In this document: one piece after another, positions 1-6,430 of the stretch
Position numbering within the stretch: the first letter of the stretch is position 1
Layout: the number at the start of each line of letters is the position of its first letter
Assembly (NCBI GenBank): GCA_020201445.1
Contig: JAIVGU010000191.1
Location: 1 to 15,653, forward strand
Direction: 5' to 3'
DNA from: Halobacteriales archaeon
Lineage (GTDB): Archaea > Thermoplasmatota > E2 > JACPAO01 > JAHFTW01
DNA: 15,653 bases
Translations under genes and position numbers: made by a program
Notes under the pieces: model-generated
Told to the model about the DNA's origin: nothing
What the model saw: the letters and a program-made list of their open reading frames with translations, nothing else
Databases searched by the model: none

Positions 1-836
1 GGAACACGCAGCACGGAGCCGGTCTTCGCCAGCAACTTCGCCGCCTCGTCCAGCGCAGCCGTTGGCCCCGTGACCCACAGCGAGGTGCCGAGCATGCATT
101 GGCCCCACGCAACGCCCTGCGGCAGCGTTTCCCCGACGCGGCGGAGCCCCTCGGGCAGCAGGCCCAGCGCGTGCGTGAACGCGGAGGACTCCTCCAGGAT
201 GCGCTGCCACGCCTCGCCGCGCCTGGCCTTGAGGATGCGGTCGACGGCGGGGTCGCCCAACTCGCGGGTGCGCAGCTTCCACGCCGCGTCGCGGATGATG
301 GCGGGCGTCGGGATGCCGGGGCCGGCGACGCAGAGCAGGAACTCGGCGTCGGCTGGTGGCTCGATGCGCATGGCCCAGCCGTCGGGAGGGCAGCCGGGCC
401 GGATGCGCAACTCGCCGGAGCCGAACCAGGAGCCAATCGCATCGCCGAGCCCGGTGCCAGCCGTGACCTCGGCGGCGTGGGTCGCCTGGAGCGCCTCCTC
501 GGGGTCGAGGTCGGCGAGGGAGGCGGCGGCGAGGCAGGCGGCCAGCGTCCCCGCGGCGCTCATGCCGAAGCCTTGCCCGATGGGGAGGTCGAGGCGGACG
601 TCGACGTGGAAGTGGCGGCCGGGCAGCAGGCGGCGCAGGGCGTCGCGGGTGACGGGCGCGGGGACGGCTTGGCCCTGCACGCGCACCTGAGTGGCGGCGC
701 CCTTGGTGACGCTGGCCCGCGCGCCACGCGCCAGGCTCCAGCCCGCGCCGCGCGAGCCCTTGAGCAGGACCTCCTCTGCCTCGTCGTGGACCGCGAACAG
801 GCCCGAGACGTGGGCCGGGGCGAAGGCGTGCCTCAC
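1..836 (-). CDS. Pantoate kinase (archaeal PoK, GHMP kinase family), C-terminus cut by window edge
   Basis: Predicted to phosphorylate pantoate to 4-phosphopantoate, the first archaeal-specific step of CoA synthesis in the cytoplasm; it replaces the bacterial order of panC and panK. The N-terminus reads AFAPAHVSGLFAVHD, matching the APAHITGFF-type start of archaeal pantoate kinases. The GHMP phosphate-binding motif is PIGQGFGMSAAG at residues 85-96. The 278 residues seen are nearly a whole protein (the family is about 280-300), so only a few residues should be missing off the left edge. The GTG start at 836 overlaps the coaBC stop as GTGA, and GGAAGG lies 7 nt upstream, so translation is probably coupled. 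The neighbouring coaBC gene, which acts later in the same pathway, supports the call over another GHMP kinase. Confidence 0.92.
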   Translation of the reverse strand, partial: MRHAFAPAHVSGLFAVHDEAEEVLLKGSRGAGWSLARGARASVTKGAATQVRVQGQAVPAPVTRDALRRLLPGRHFHVDVRLDLPIGQGFGMSAAGTLAACLAAASLADLDPEEALQATHAAEVTAGTGLGDAIGSWFGSGELRIRPGCPPDGWAMRIEPPADAEFLLCVAGPGIPTPAIIRDAAWKLRTRELGDPAVDRILKARRGEAWQRILEESSAFTHALGLLPEGLRRVGETLPQGVAWGQCMLGTSLWVTGPTAALDEAAKLLAKTGSVLRV

Positions 837-2104
837 GCGCGGCCCTTCCGTTGCTTGCCCGCGCCTGCCGCCGCGACGGCCGCCACGACCTGCGGCAGGA
901 CGCTCGCCTTGGGGCCGCTGAACGCCTGGGTCTTCCCGGCAGAGACCAGGTGGGCCTCCGTCGCCTCGGCGCCGAAGGAGGCGGCGAGGTTGGCGACCAC
1001 AAACTGCGCCTTGTGACGCTTGAGCCGGTCCTTCGCCTTCGTGAGCAGCGCCTTGCTGTCGGACTCCGCCTTGAACGCGACGAGGACCGTCTTCGGCGCG
1101 GCCTTGCGGACAGCCGCGATGACCTTGAGCAGAGGCTTGAGGTCGAGGCGGACGGGTTTGTCGCTGCCGAGCTTGTGCCTGGCGGGCGTGGCCGCGAAGT
1201 CGCCGATGGCGGCGGGCATCCAGACCTGCGCGTAGCCCGATAGGTCGCCCTTGGCGAGCCGCAGCAGGTCGGCGTGGGTGGAGAAGCGCACCGTGTTCGC
1301 TTCCAGGTGCCCGGGCACCTCGACCGTGGCGCGGCCCTGCCAGAGCGTGACCTCGGCGCCGAGGCGCTTCAGCTCGGTGGCGACGAGGAGGCCGCTGCGG
1401 CCGGAGGAGCGGTTGGTGAGGATGCGCACCGGGTCGATGGCCTCCTCGGTGGCGCCCGCGATGACGAGCGCCCTCTTCCCGGCGAGCGGCCCGGGGCGGG
1501 CGAGGTCGTTGGCGAGACGATGGATGACGGCCTCAACGATGGCCTCGACGTCCGCGAGCTTGGCCTTGCTCTCCTCGCGCAGCGGCTCGACCCAGGTGAC
1601 GCCGAGGCGCCCGACGAGGGTGCGCTGGTGCTCCGCGACGATGGGGTGGTCGAGCATCACTTCGTGCATCGCCGGCGCCACGACGACCGGGGTCCTGCTG
1701 CCGAAGGCGACGGTCGCGCAGGTCGTGATGGGCGTGTCGTCGATGCCGAGCGCCATCTTGCTGACTGTGTTCGCGGTGGCGGGCGCGACCAGCAGCAGGT
1801 CCGCCTTGCCCTTGACGTTGCCCAGCAGGGAGACGTGCTCGACGGCGCCGGTGAGGCGCAGGATAGGCTTGCGGCCGGTGGCGAACTCCAGCGCGTCAGG
1901 GTGCAGGATGCGCGCCGCCGCGTCCGACATCACGGGCACCACCTCGGCGCCGTGGCGGGCCAGCTCGCGCGCCAACTCCACGGCCTTGACGGCGGCGATG
2001 GAGCCGGCCACCGCCAGAACGATGGTGCGGCCCTCCAGGTGGCGCGACAGCGTGCCGCGGATGTTCCCGATGGGATGCACGGAGGGTCCACTTGGCGGGC
2101 GCAT
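833..2104 (-). CDS. coaBC: Bifunctional phosphopantothenoylcysteine decarboxylase / phosphopantothenate-cysteine ligase (CoaBC, Dfp)
   Basis: Joins cysteine to 4'-phosphopantothenate (CoaB) and decarboxylates the product to 4'-phosphopantetheine (CoaC, FMN flavoprotein). The N-terminal CoaC half has the flavin-binding start VLAVAGSIAAVKAVEL (residues 29-44), the likely catalytic His in VEHVSL (H90), PATANTVSKMALG (108-120) and PAMHEVM (144-150). The CoaB half begins near residue 205, with IAGATEEAIDPVR and NRSSGRSG (231-238). The 423-residue length is normal. I chose the ATG at 2104 because the archaeal family begins with a short HPI..I.G leader, which here follows that Met; a start 25 codons further upstream would add unrelated sequence and run into the divergent promoter. 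It is first in an operon with pantoate kinase. An AT-rich stretch at 2136-2145 could be its TATA box. Confidence 0.96.
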   Translation of the reverse strand: MRPPSGPSVHPIGNIRGTLSRHLEGRTIVLAVAGSIAAVKAVELARELARHGAEVVPVMSDAAARILHPDALEFATGRKPILRLTGAVEHVSLLGNVKGKADLLLVAPATANTVSKMALGIDDTPITTCATVAFGSRTPVVVAPAMHEVMLDHPIVAEHQRTLVGRLGVTWVEPLREESKAKLADVEAIVEAVIHRLANDLARPGPLAGKRALVIAGATEEAIDPVRILTNRSSGRSGLLVATELKRLGAEVTLWQGRATVEVPGHLEANTVRFSTHADLLRLAKGDLSGYAQVWMPAAIGDFAATPARHKLGSDKPVRLDLKPLLKVIAAVRKAAPKTVLVAFKAESDSKALLTKAKDRLKRHKAQFVVANLAASFGAEATEAHLVSAGKTQAFSGPKASVLPQVVAAVAAAGAGKQRKGRA

Positions 2105-2164
2105 AAAAAGCAAGGCTGGCCCCCAGACCGCGTGGCTTTGAAAGGCGCCTGCTTGGCCCTCTTC

Positions 2165-2287
2165 GTGGCAGACCTGCAAGTCACGGACGTCTACCTCGCC
2201 GCCTCACAGAGCTCGCTCCACGGTGGCTTGGATCTACGGGTCGACATCACGCTCCCCAACGAGGCATTCCGGGTCACCTCCACCTGA
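2165..2287 (+). pseudogene. Probable N-terminal part of the following unknown gene, in another frame
   Basis: A GTG at 2165 opens a frame of 40 residues (from MADLQVTDVYLAAS to EAFRVTST) that stops at 2285-2287. It reads like a real beta-rich N-terminus: alternating hydrophobic residues, and lower GC like the gene that follows. The next frame, read without a start codon, continues at once with LIPLHYVATLNLQ. The two pieces are related by one missing base (or a -1 shift) near 2275-2300. I infer one original gene of about 270 codons, split by a natural or sequencing frameshift. No homologue search was possible, so the join rests on composition and continuity. Confidence 0.45.
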
Positions 2288-2301
2288 TTCCGTTACATTA
2301 T

Positions 2302-2988
2302 GTGGCGACGCTCAACTTGCAGTCGCACGGCAAGGTGGATGTCCGCTTGGGCGAATCAAGCCGCCCCATGCAGGGCAGGGTTCAGCGTAATGTCAACCAG
2401 TACGTCGGTGTCTCCGACATTCATATGCCGCTTTCGCCACTGGGCATCCAGAAAATTGAGGAACTAAGACGCGGCGGCGACTTGCAGTTCAATGTGTGGG
2501 TCCGCATCACGTTCCTCGCCTTCCCGGAAGCAGGGGGCGAACCCTACACGATGACCCTGTGGGCCGAGCGCTCAAAGCAAGTGCCCCGTTCCCAATGGGT
2601 CGAAGAGTTCCTACACCGCCTCGGCTACGGCGACATTCAGATTTGGGAAGTCCGCGCTTCGATGGCAACGAAGCACGACCAGCTGGCCGGCGAGTACGCC
2701 CGGCTCGGGAAAGCAGTCACGCAACTCGACTTGGGCCACTGGGACCACGCCCACAAGGAGTGCCGGGAGGCCATTGACTCCATTCTGAAGCGCCAAGACG
2801 AACTTGGGCTCGCAGCGGCCATTGATCCCAAGGCCGTCAAACGCATCTCCGACTATCTGTCACTTGCCCTGCACTTGGAAACCGCCATTGACTCAGATTG
2901 GGAGCCCGACCGGGAGGACGCCTTCTTCGCCGTCTCAACGACAAAAGCACTCCTGGACCGGGTTTCAGCGGCCCTGCACAACCGCTAG
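2302..2988 (+). CDS. Protein of unknown function, lower GC than neighbours
   Basis: I do not recognise a characterised family. The first ~110 residues are beta-rich (DVRLGES, FNVWVRITFLAF, YTMTLWAERS), followed by WVEEFLHRLGYGDIQIWEV (residues ~80-98), a pattern I associate with uncharacterised bacterial and archaeal proteins. Residues ~100-228 are helical, including HWDHAHKECREAIDSIL and a C-terminal helix ending SAALHNR. There is no signal peptide or membrane segment, so it is probably cytoplasmic. The GTG start at 2302 has no good Shine-Dalgarno site, and the upstream frame 2165-2287 looks like the missing N-terminus. Codons ending in A or T (TCA, CAA, ATT, ACG mixed) are more frequent than in neighbouring genes, which suggests recent transfer. 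The reading frame itself is convincing; the function is unknown. Confidence 0.72.
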   Translation: MATLNLQSHGKVDVRLGESSRPMQGRVQRNVNQYVGVSDIHMPLSPLGIQKIEELRRGGDLQFNVWVRITFLAFPEAGGEPYTMTLWAERSKQVPRSQWVEEFLHRLGYGDIQIWEVRASMATKHDQLAGEYARLGKAVTQLDLGHWDHAHKECREAIDSILKRQDELGLAAAIDPKAVKRISDYLSLALHLETAIDSDWEPDREDAFFAVSTTKALLDRVSAALHNR

Positions 2989-3010
2989 CACTTCGGAGGG
3001 CTTCGGCCAG

Positions 3011-3018
3011 CCTTTTCC
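3011..3018 (+). promoter_or_regulatory. Weak TATA-like element for DNA ligase
   Basis: CCTTTTCC is the only AT-containing patch in the 53-bp gap before the ligase, centred about 26 nt before the GTG start. That is the TATA-to-start distance expected for a leaderless archaeal transcript. No Shine-Dalgarno site precedes the GTG. Confidence 0.35.
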
Positions 3019-3040
3019 GTGCGCCCCGGCTGCGGCGCCC

Positions 3041-4858
3041 GTGCAGTACGCGGAGCTGGCGTCCTTCTTCGAGCGGCTGGAGCAGACATCCGGCCGGCTC
3101 GACATGACCCGCATCCTCGTCGAGATGCTGGAGCGCGTCAAGAAGGGCGAGATGGTCGCCACCGTCCGCCTGCTCCAGGGCGCCGTCGCGCCGGACTGGG
3201 AGGGCGTCGAGGTGGGGCTCGCGGAGAAGCAGATCCTCAAGGCGCTCGCCATCGCCAGCGGCGTCTCCACGAAGTCGGAGGAGGCCATCGCGGAGCTGAC
3301 GCGCATCTACCACGAGAAGGGCGACCTCGGCCTCGCGGCGGAGGCGGTGCTGGGCCAGGAGGGCGGGAAGAAGCAGGCGAGCCTGTTCGGCGCGGCGCCC
3401 TCGGGCGTGGTGGAGGTCTTCGGGCAACTCCAGGCCATCGCGCGCACCGGCGGCGCGGGCTCGCAGCAGGCCAAGCAGCGCCTGCTCGCCAAGCTCCTCG
3501 TGGAGGCGTCGCCGCTGGAGGCGCGCTACCTCGCCCGCACTGTCGCGGGCCGGCTGCGGCTGGGCGTGGCGGACATGACGTTCCTCGACGCGCTGGCTTC
3601 GTGGCACCTGGGCCGCGGCGTGCGCAGCGTGCAGGAGCAGGAGGAGGCCGAGCGTGCCGAGCAGGTGGCGGTGCGGGCCCGCCTGGAGCGCGCCTACGAC
3701 CTCCGCAGCGACCTCGCCGTCGTGGCGGACGCGCTGGCCGTGGGCGGCATGGAGGCGGTGGACCGGCTCGGCATCCAGCTCGGAACCCCGGTGCGCCCGA
3801 TGGCGGCGGAGCGGCTCAAGACGCTCCCGGAGATTTTGGAGAAGATGGCAGGCCGCGTGGCGATGGAGTACAAGTACGACGGCCTGCGCATCCAGGCGCA
3901 CGTGCCCGCCAAGGGGCCGGTGCGGCTGTTCTCGCGGCGGCTGGAGGAGATGACCGCGCAGTTCCCCGACGTGGTGGCCAACGTGGCGCGCGTCCTCAAG
4001 GGCAAGGAGTGCATCGTGGAGGGGGAGGCGGTCGCGCTGGACGAGCAGGGCCGCCTGCGCCCGTTCCAGGAGATCAGCCGCCGGCGCGGCCGCAAGACCG
4101 ACCTGGAGCGCGTGGTGGCGGAGGTGCCGGTGACGCTGTTCCTGTTCGACTGCCTCGCGGTAGGCGGGGAGCCGGTGCTGCAGGAGCCGATGGAGGCCCG
4201 CCGCGCCCGCCTCGCCAAGGTGGTGCCCGACGACGGCCCCGTGCGGATGAGCACGCTGCAGGAGGCCACGACGGTGGAGGGCATGGAACTGTTCTTCGAC
4301 CAGGCGGTGGCCGACGGCGCCGAGGGCGTCATGTGCAAGGACCCCACGGCGCCCTACAAGGCGGGCAGCCGCGGCTTCGCCTGGATCAAGTTCAAGACCG
4401 ACTACACCGAGGCGCTCGTCGACACGATGGACCTCGTGTGCGTCGGCGCCTTCTTTGGCCGCGGCCGCCGCGCCGGCTGGTACGGGGCGCTCCTGATGGC
4501 CGCCTACGACCCCGAGACGGGGACGTGGCAGTCGGTGTGCAAGCTGGGCACCGGCTTCGACGACGCCACCCTCATGACGCTCAAGGACCGCTTCGCGCCC
4601 CACGTGAGCGGGCAGAAGCCGGCGAAGGTGGAGTCGGGCCTGGTCCCGGACGTGTGGTTCGACCCCGCCCTTGTCATGGAGGTGCAGGCCGCCGAACTAA
4701 CGCTGAGCCCGACGCACCGCGCCGCGTGGGGCCGCATCAAGGAGGGCGCCGGGCTCGCCGCGCGCTTCCCCCGCTTCACCGGGAAGTGGCGGGAGGACAA
4801 GTCGGCGGAGCAGGCGACCACGGTGGACGAGTTGGTCAAGATGCATGGGTTTTCCTGA
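3041..4858 (+). CDS. lig: ATP-dependent DNA ligase (archaeal LigI type)
   Basis: Seals nicks in duplex DNA during replication and repair, using ATP to form a ligase-adenylate intermediate. The N-terminal DNA-binding domain starts YAELASFFERLEQTSGRLDM, typical of archaeal ligases. Motif I is KYDGLR, with the AMP-accepting Lys at residue 278. Motif IV is EGVMCKD (from residue 428) and motif V is WIKFKTDY (from 448). An OB-fold C-terminus ends FTGKWREDKSAEQATTVDELV. The 605 residues are close to the usual 560-600. I chose GTG 3041 because the family homology begins exactly there; the open frame to the left overlaps the previous gene and resembles nothing. CCTTTTCC at 3011-3018, about 26 nt upstream, is a weak TATA-like element consistent with leaderless initiation. 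Confidence 0.97.
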   Translation: MQYAELASFFERLEQTSGRLDMTRILVEMLERVKKGEMVATVRLLQGAVAPDWEGVEVGLAEKQILKALAIASGVSTKSEEAIAELTRIYHEKGDLGLAAEAVLGQEGGKKQASLFGAAPSGVVEVFGQLQAIARTGGAGSQQAKQRLLAKLLVEASPLEARYLARTVAGRLRLGVADMTFLDALASWHLGRGVRSVQEQEEAERAEQVAVRARLERAYDLRSDLAVVADALAVGGMEAVDRLGIQLGTPVRPMAAERLKTLPEILEKMAGRVAMEYKYDGLRIQAHVPAKGPVRLFSRRLEEMTAQFPDVVANVARVLKGKECIVEGEAVALDEQGRLRPFQEISRRRGRKTDLERVVAEVPVTLFLFDCLAVGGEPVLQEPMEARRARLAKVVPDDGPVRMSTLQEATTVEGMELFFDQAVADGAEGVMCKDPTAPYKAGSRGFAWIKFKTDYTEALVDTMDLVCVGAFFGRGRRAGWYGALLMAAYDPETGTWQSVCKLGTGFDDATLMTLKDRFAPHVSGQKPAKVESGLVPDVWFDPALVMEVQAAELTLSPTHRAAWGRIKEGAGLAARFPRFTGKWREDKSAEQATTVDELVKMHGFS

Positions 4859-4867
4859 CCGCCAACC

Positions 4868-5103
4868 ACCAAACCACGGATTTCACGGATTGCACGGAAA
4901 CGTGTTTCCTTGGTCGGCTCTTGTCCCCGACGCGGATGACACGGAGGAAGGCGCCCTTCTGCAAAAACCTCCGTTGAATCCGCGTCATCCGCGCAATCCG
5001 CGGTTTGGTCGGCGCGGCTTTTCCCCACGAAACCGCGGATGACGCGGAGTTCCGCGGATGCAACTGGAATCCGTGCCATCCGTGGAATCCGAGGTTCGGT
5101 CGG
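4868..5103. repeat. Nested palindromic repeats of the CACGGATTT family between convergent genes
   Basis: The region holds three inverted pairs built from a 9-bp period motif. An outer pair joins 4871-4898 (AACCACGGATTTCACGG...) with 4977-5006. An inner pair joins 4929-4947 (GACGCGGATGACACGGAGG) with 4967-4986. A second hairpin joins 5029-5060 with 5066-5099 around a 5-6 nt loop. The array runs from the ligase stop to the stop of the opposing gene, and the two stops sit in mirrored CCTGAC / GTCAGG. On the transcripts it would fold into long hairpins, so it may act as a bidirectional terminator or 3'-end stabiliser. The arms differ by G/A and C/T changes that largely preserve pairing. Confidence 0.85.
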
Positions 5104-5105
5104 TG

Positions 5106-5519
5106 TCAGGCGGGCGGGGCGGGCGGCGCCGGGTGTTTGCTGCGCCGCGCGACCGCCACGATGAGCCCCACGCCGACGAGCAGGCTGACGAGGATTTTCA
5201 CGGCGCGGTCGACGTCGTCCATGCCGAGGAACACCGCCTCCGCCGCGATGCCGGCGAACAGCGCCAGCAGGTACATCACGACGGGGGGCCGCAGCCACGC
5301 CAGGCGGGGGCCGGCGAAGAACGGCTGCCCCAGGGTGGTGTCGCGCAGGTAGACGCCGAGGAACGCGAAGCAGAGGCCGAGCAGGGCGAGGGCGCCCAGC
5401 CGGGTCCACTCGGAGATGGTGGCGCGGAAGACGTACTCGCTGGCGAAGTAGAACACCGCCATGATGCTGATGGCGAAGCCCAGGAAGGTGAGGGCGCCCT
5501 GGAGGGTGCGCTCGTTCAT
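5106..5519 (-). CDS. Four-helix integral membrane protein, unknown function
   Basis: The 137-residue protein has four predicted membrane helices at about residues 7-26, 40-58, 78-98 and 106-124, and a short tail with a basic patch (ARRSKH) followed by Pro/Ala. I recognise no family or catalytic motif. The ATG at 5519 is preceded by GGAGGGGG about 7 nt upstream, a good Shine-Dalgarno site; the open frame runs further upstream, but that extension is Pro/Gly/Arg-rich and not convincing. It lies 127 bp downstream of the 158-residue gene on the same strand and is probably in one transcript with it. A 44-codon frame between them overlaps its start as ATGA. Its stop abuts the palindromic repeat array. 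Confidence 0.8.
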   Translation of the reverse strand: MNERTLQGALTFLGFAISIMAVFYFASEYVFRATISEWTRLGALALLGLCFAFLGVYLRDTTLGQPFFAGPRLAWLRPPVVMYLLALFAGIAAEAVFLGMDDVDRAVKILVSLLVGVGLIVAVARRSKHPAPPAPPA

Positions 5520-5650
5520 GCGGCCCCCTCCGTGCCTGCGGCCCGGCTCGCCAGCCGACGCCGTCGGCCCGCTCGAAGGCTCGGGCGCCTGATGGCGCCC
5601 AAGCCCACGGTCCGGGCTGCCGCCCTGCGCCACGAACGCCCTGCGTTCAT
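5516..5650 (-). CDS. Possible 44-residue Arg-rich small ORF coupled to both neighbours
   Basis: An ATG at 5650 overlaps the upstream stop as ATGA, and the frame ends in a TGA that overlaps the downstream start as ATGA. It has GAGGAGG seven nt upstream, though those bases also encode the Glu run ending the upstream protein. The product (MNAGRSWRRAAAR... to ...RAAGTEGAA) has 12 arginines and no recognisable fold. The same DNA contains three tight hairpins, so the alternative is a structured untranslated spacer in which the frame is incidental. The perfect double overlap is the main argument in favour. Confidence 0.3.
   Translation of the reverse strand: MNAGRSWRRAAARTVGLGAIRRPSLRAGRRRRLASRAAGTEGAA
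5555..5648 (-). promoter_or_regulatory. Cluster of three strong hairpins between two co-oriented genes
   Basis: Three perfect short stems lie in a 94-bp stretch: CCGAC/GTCGG at 5555-5567 with a 3-nt loop, GGGCGCC/GGCGCCC at 5583-5600 with a TGAT loop, and GAACGC/GCGTTC at 5634-5648 with a CCT loop. The last one covers the stop codon of the upstream gene. They could set differential expression of the two membrane/secreted genes by processing, attenuation or termination. No U-tract follows them, so simple intrinsic termination is unlikely. In DNA this GC-rich some stems are expected by chance, but three perfect ones this close is notable. Confidence 0.4.
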
Positions 5651-6123
5651 GCCGCTTCCTCCTCGCACGCCTGGGCGTAGAGCTGCCGGCCGTAGTCGTG
5701 GCCGAGCAGCACCTCGACGCTCCCGGAGCCCTTCACGGGGACGCCGTCGCTCCGCGCAGGCTGGGTGTCGAACGTGCCGCTGGGCACCTGGAACTCGTGG
5801 ACCCTGCTCTCCCCCGCGCCGAGGTGCCACGCCTCGTCGAGGAGCACCTTCTGCGGTCCGGGGCCGGAGGCGGTGATGGTGACGTCCGTTGTCGTGCCCC
5901 ACGGGAGGTGGTTGGTGACGGTGAGGCGGAAGTGGCTGCCGCAGGCGGCGACCGAGGGGTAGGCCCGCGGGGTGCCGCCCAGCTCCGCCGCCGTCTTCCA
6001 CGAGCCGTCGGCGGCGCGCACCTCCAGGACGGCGTCGACGTTGAACGCCACGTCGGCCCCCACGAGCACCACCGCGGCGGCGCCGCACGCGATGGCCGCC
6101 AGGAGGGCGGTGCGGGTCTTCAT
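5647..6123 (-). CDS. Exported or membrane-anchored beta-rich protein, unknown function
   Basis: The 158-residue protein starts MKTRTALLAAIACGAAAVVLVGADVAF, a basic N-terminus followed by a hydrophobic helix at residues 6-23 that serves as signal peptide or anchor. The rest is beta-rich with Ser/Thr/Gly turns (HFRLTVTNHLPWGTTTDVTITASG, HEFQVPSGTF), like a single immunoglobulin-type extracellular domain. It has cysteines in SVAACGSHF and near the C-terminus (YAQACEEEAA), which could form a disulfide. I recognise no family. The ATG at 6123 directly follows a promoter region carrying a mobile-looking repeat. It is probably first in an operon with the four-helix membrane protein, and a role at the cell surface is inferred only from the export signal. 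Confidence 0.8.
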   Translation of the reverse strand: MKTRTALLAAIACGAAAVVLVGADVAFNVDAVLEVRAADGSWKTAAELGGTPRAYPSVAACGSHFRLTVTNHLPWGTTTDVTITASGPGPQKVLLDEAWHLGAGESRVHEFQVPSGTFDTQPARSDGVPVKGSGSVEVLLGHDYGRQLYAQACEEEAA

Positions 6124-6158
6124 CGCACGCCCAGCGGCGGGGGCGGCATCAAGGTTTC

Positions 6159-6290
6159 GGGTTCGTTCGGCTTTGCCCCTAAACCACGGATTTCACGGAT
6201 TGCACGGATGAGACCTGAATCCGTGTTCTCCGTGGAATCCGTGGTTTGGTTGGTCGGGGGGCGAGTTTAGGGGCAAAGCCGGGTTCGTTC
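6159..6290. mobile_element. MITE-like palindromic element, copy 1, with 10-bp direct repeats
   Basis: The element spans 6169-6280 (112 bp). Its ends are 16-bp perfect inverted repeats, GGCTTTGCCCCTAAAC at 6169-6184 and its complement at 6265-6280. Directly outside both ends lies the same 10-mer, GGGTTCGTTC, at 6159-6168 and 6281-6290, like a target-site duplication. Inside is a second, longer stem: 6181-6209 (AACCACGGATTTCACGG...) pairs with 6218-6247 across a loop of about 8 nt. No protein is encoded. It sits upstream of the 158-residue gene, in a divergent intergenic region. A second copy with the same type of ends and a different flanking duplication lies at 14833-14992. Confidence 0.8.
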
Positions 6291-6376
6291 CGGAACAGTG
6301 AACCACGGATTCCACTGAATCTGTAGACCCACCGTCGCCGATGGACCCCACAAGATTCAGGGTTCAGTGGGTTTGC
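6291..6376. repeat. Diverged palindrome of the CACGGATTT family
   Basis: The left arm 6301-6323 (AACCACGGATTCCACTGAATC) and right arm 6352-6373 (AGATTCAGGGTTCAGTGG) pair around a 28-nt loop. The outer edges GGAACAG (6293-6299) and CTGTTCGG (6376-6383) extend the symmetry. It lacks the GGCTTTGC ends and flanking duplication of the adjacent element, so it may be an older or different subtype. The right arm has drifted toward CACTGAACCCTGAA while keeping pairing. Confidence 0.65.
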
Positions 6377-6396
6377 TGTTCGGATGGGGCGCGGAC

Positions 6397-6416
6397 ATTT
6401 TCACAATGAAAACATC
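6397..6416 (+). promoter_or_regulatory. AT-rich promoter patch before the 233-residue membrane protein
   Basis: ATTTTCACAATGAAAACATC stands out in GC-rich surroundings and is centred about 25 nt before the ATG at 6431, the expected TATA position for a leaderless archaeal transcript. This favours ATG 6431 over GTG 6467 as the start. Confidence 0.4.
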
Positions 6417-6430
6417 TCACCACAACGGGG

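Noticed and set aside
2804..3040. N-terminal extension of the ligase frame
   Set aside because: It overlaps the preceding gene in another frame and shows no ligase similarity; family homology begins exactly at GTG 3041.
4868..5103. Possible CRISPR array
   Set aside because: The repeated units are 9 bp, tandem and arranged as inverted arms, with no unique spacers of 30-40 bp and no cas genes.
5520..5633. Upstream extension of the four-helix membrane protein
   Set aside because: The extension is Gly/Pro/Arg/Ser-rich and lies over the hairpin spacer. ATG 5519 has a strong SD and a natural membrane-protein N-terminus.
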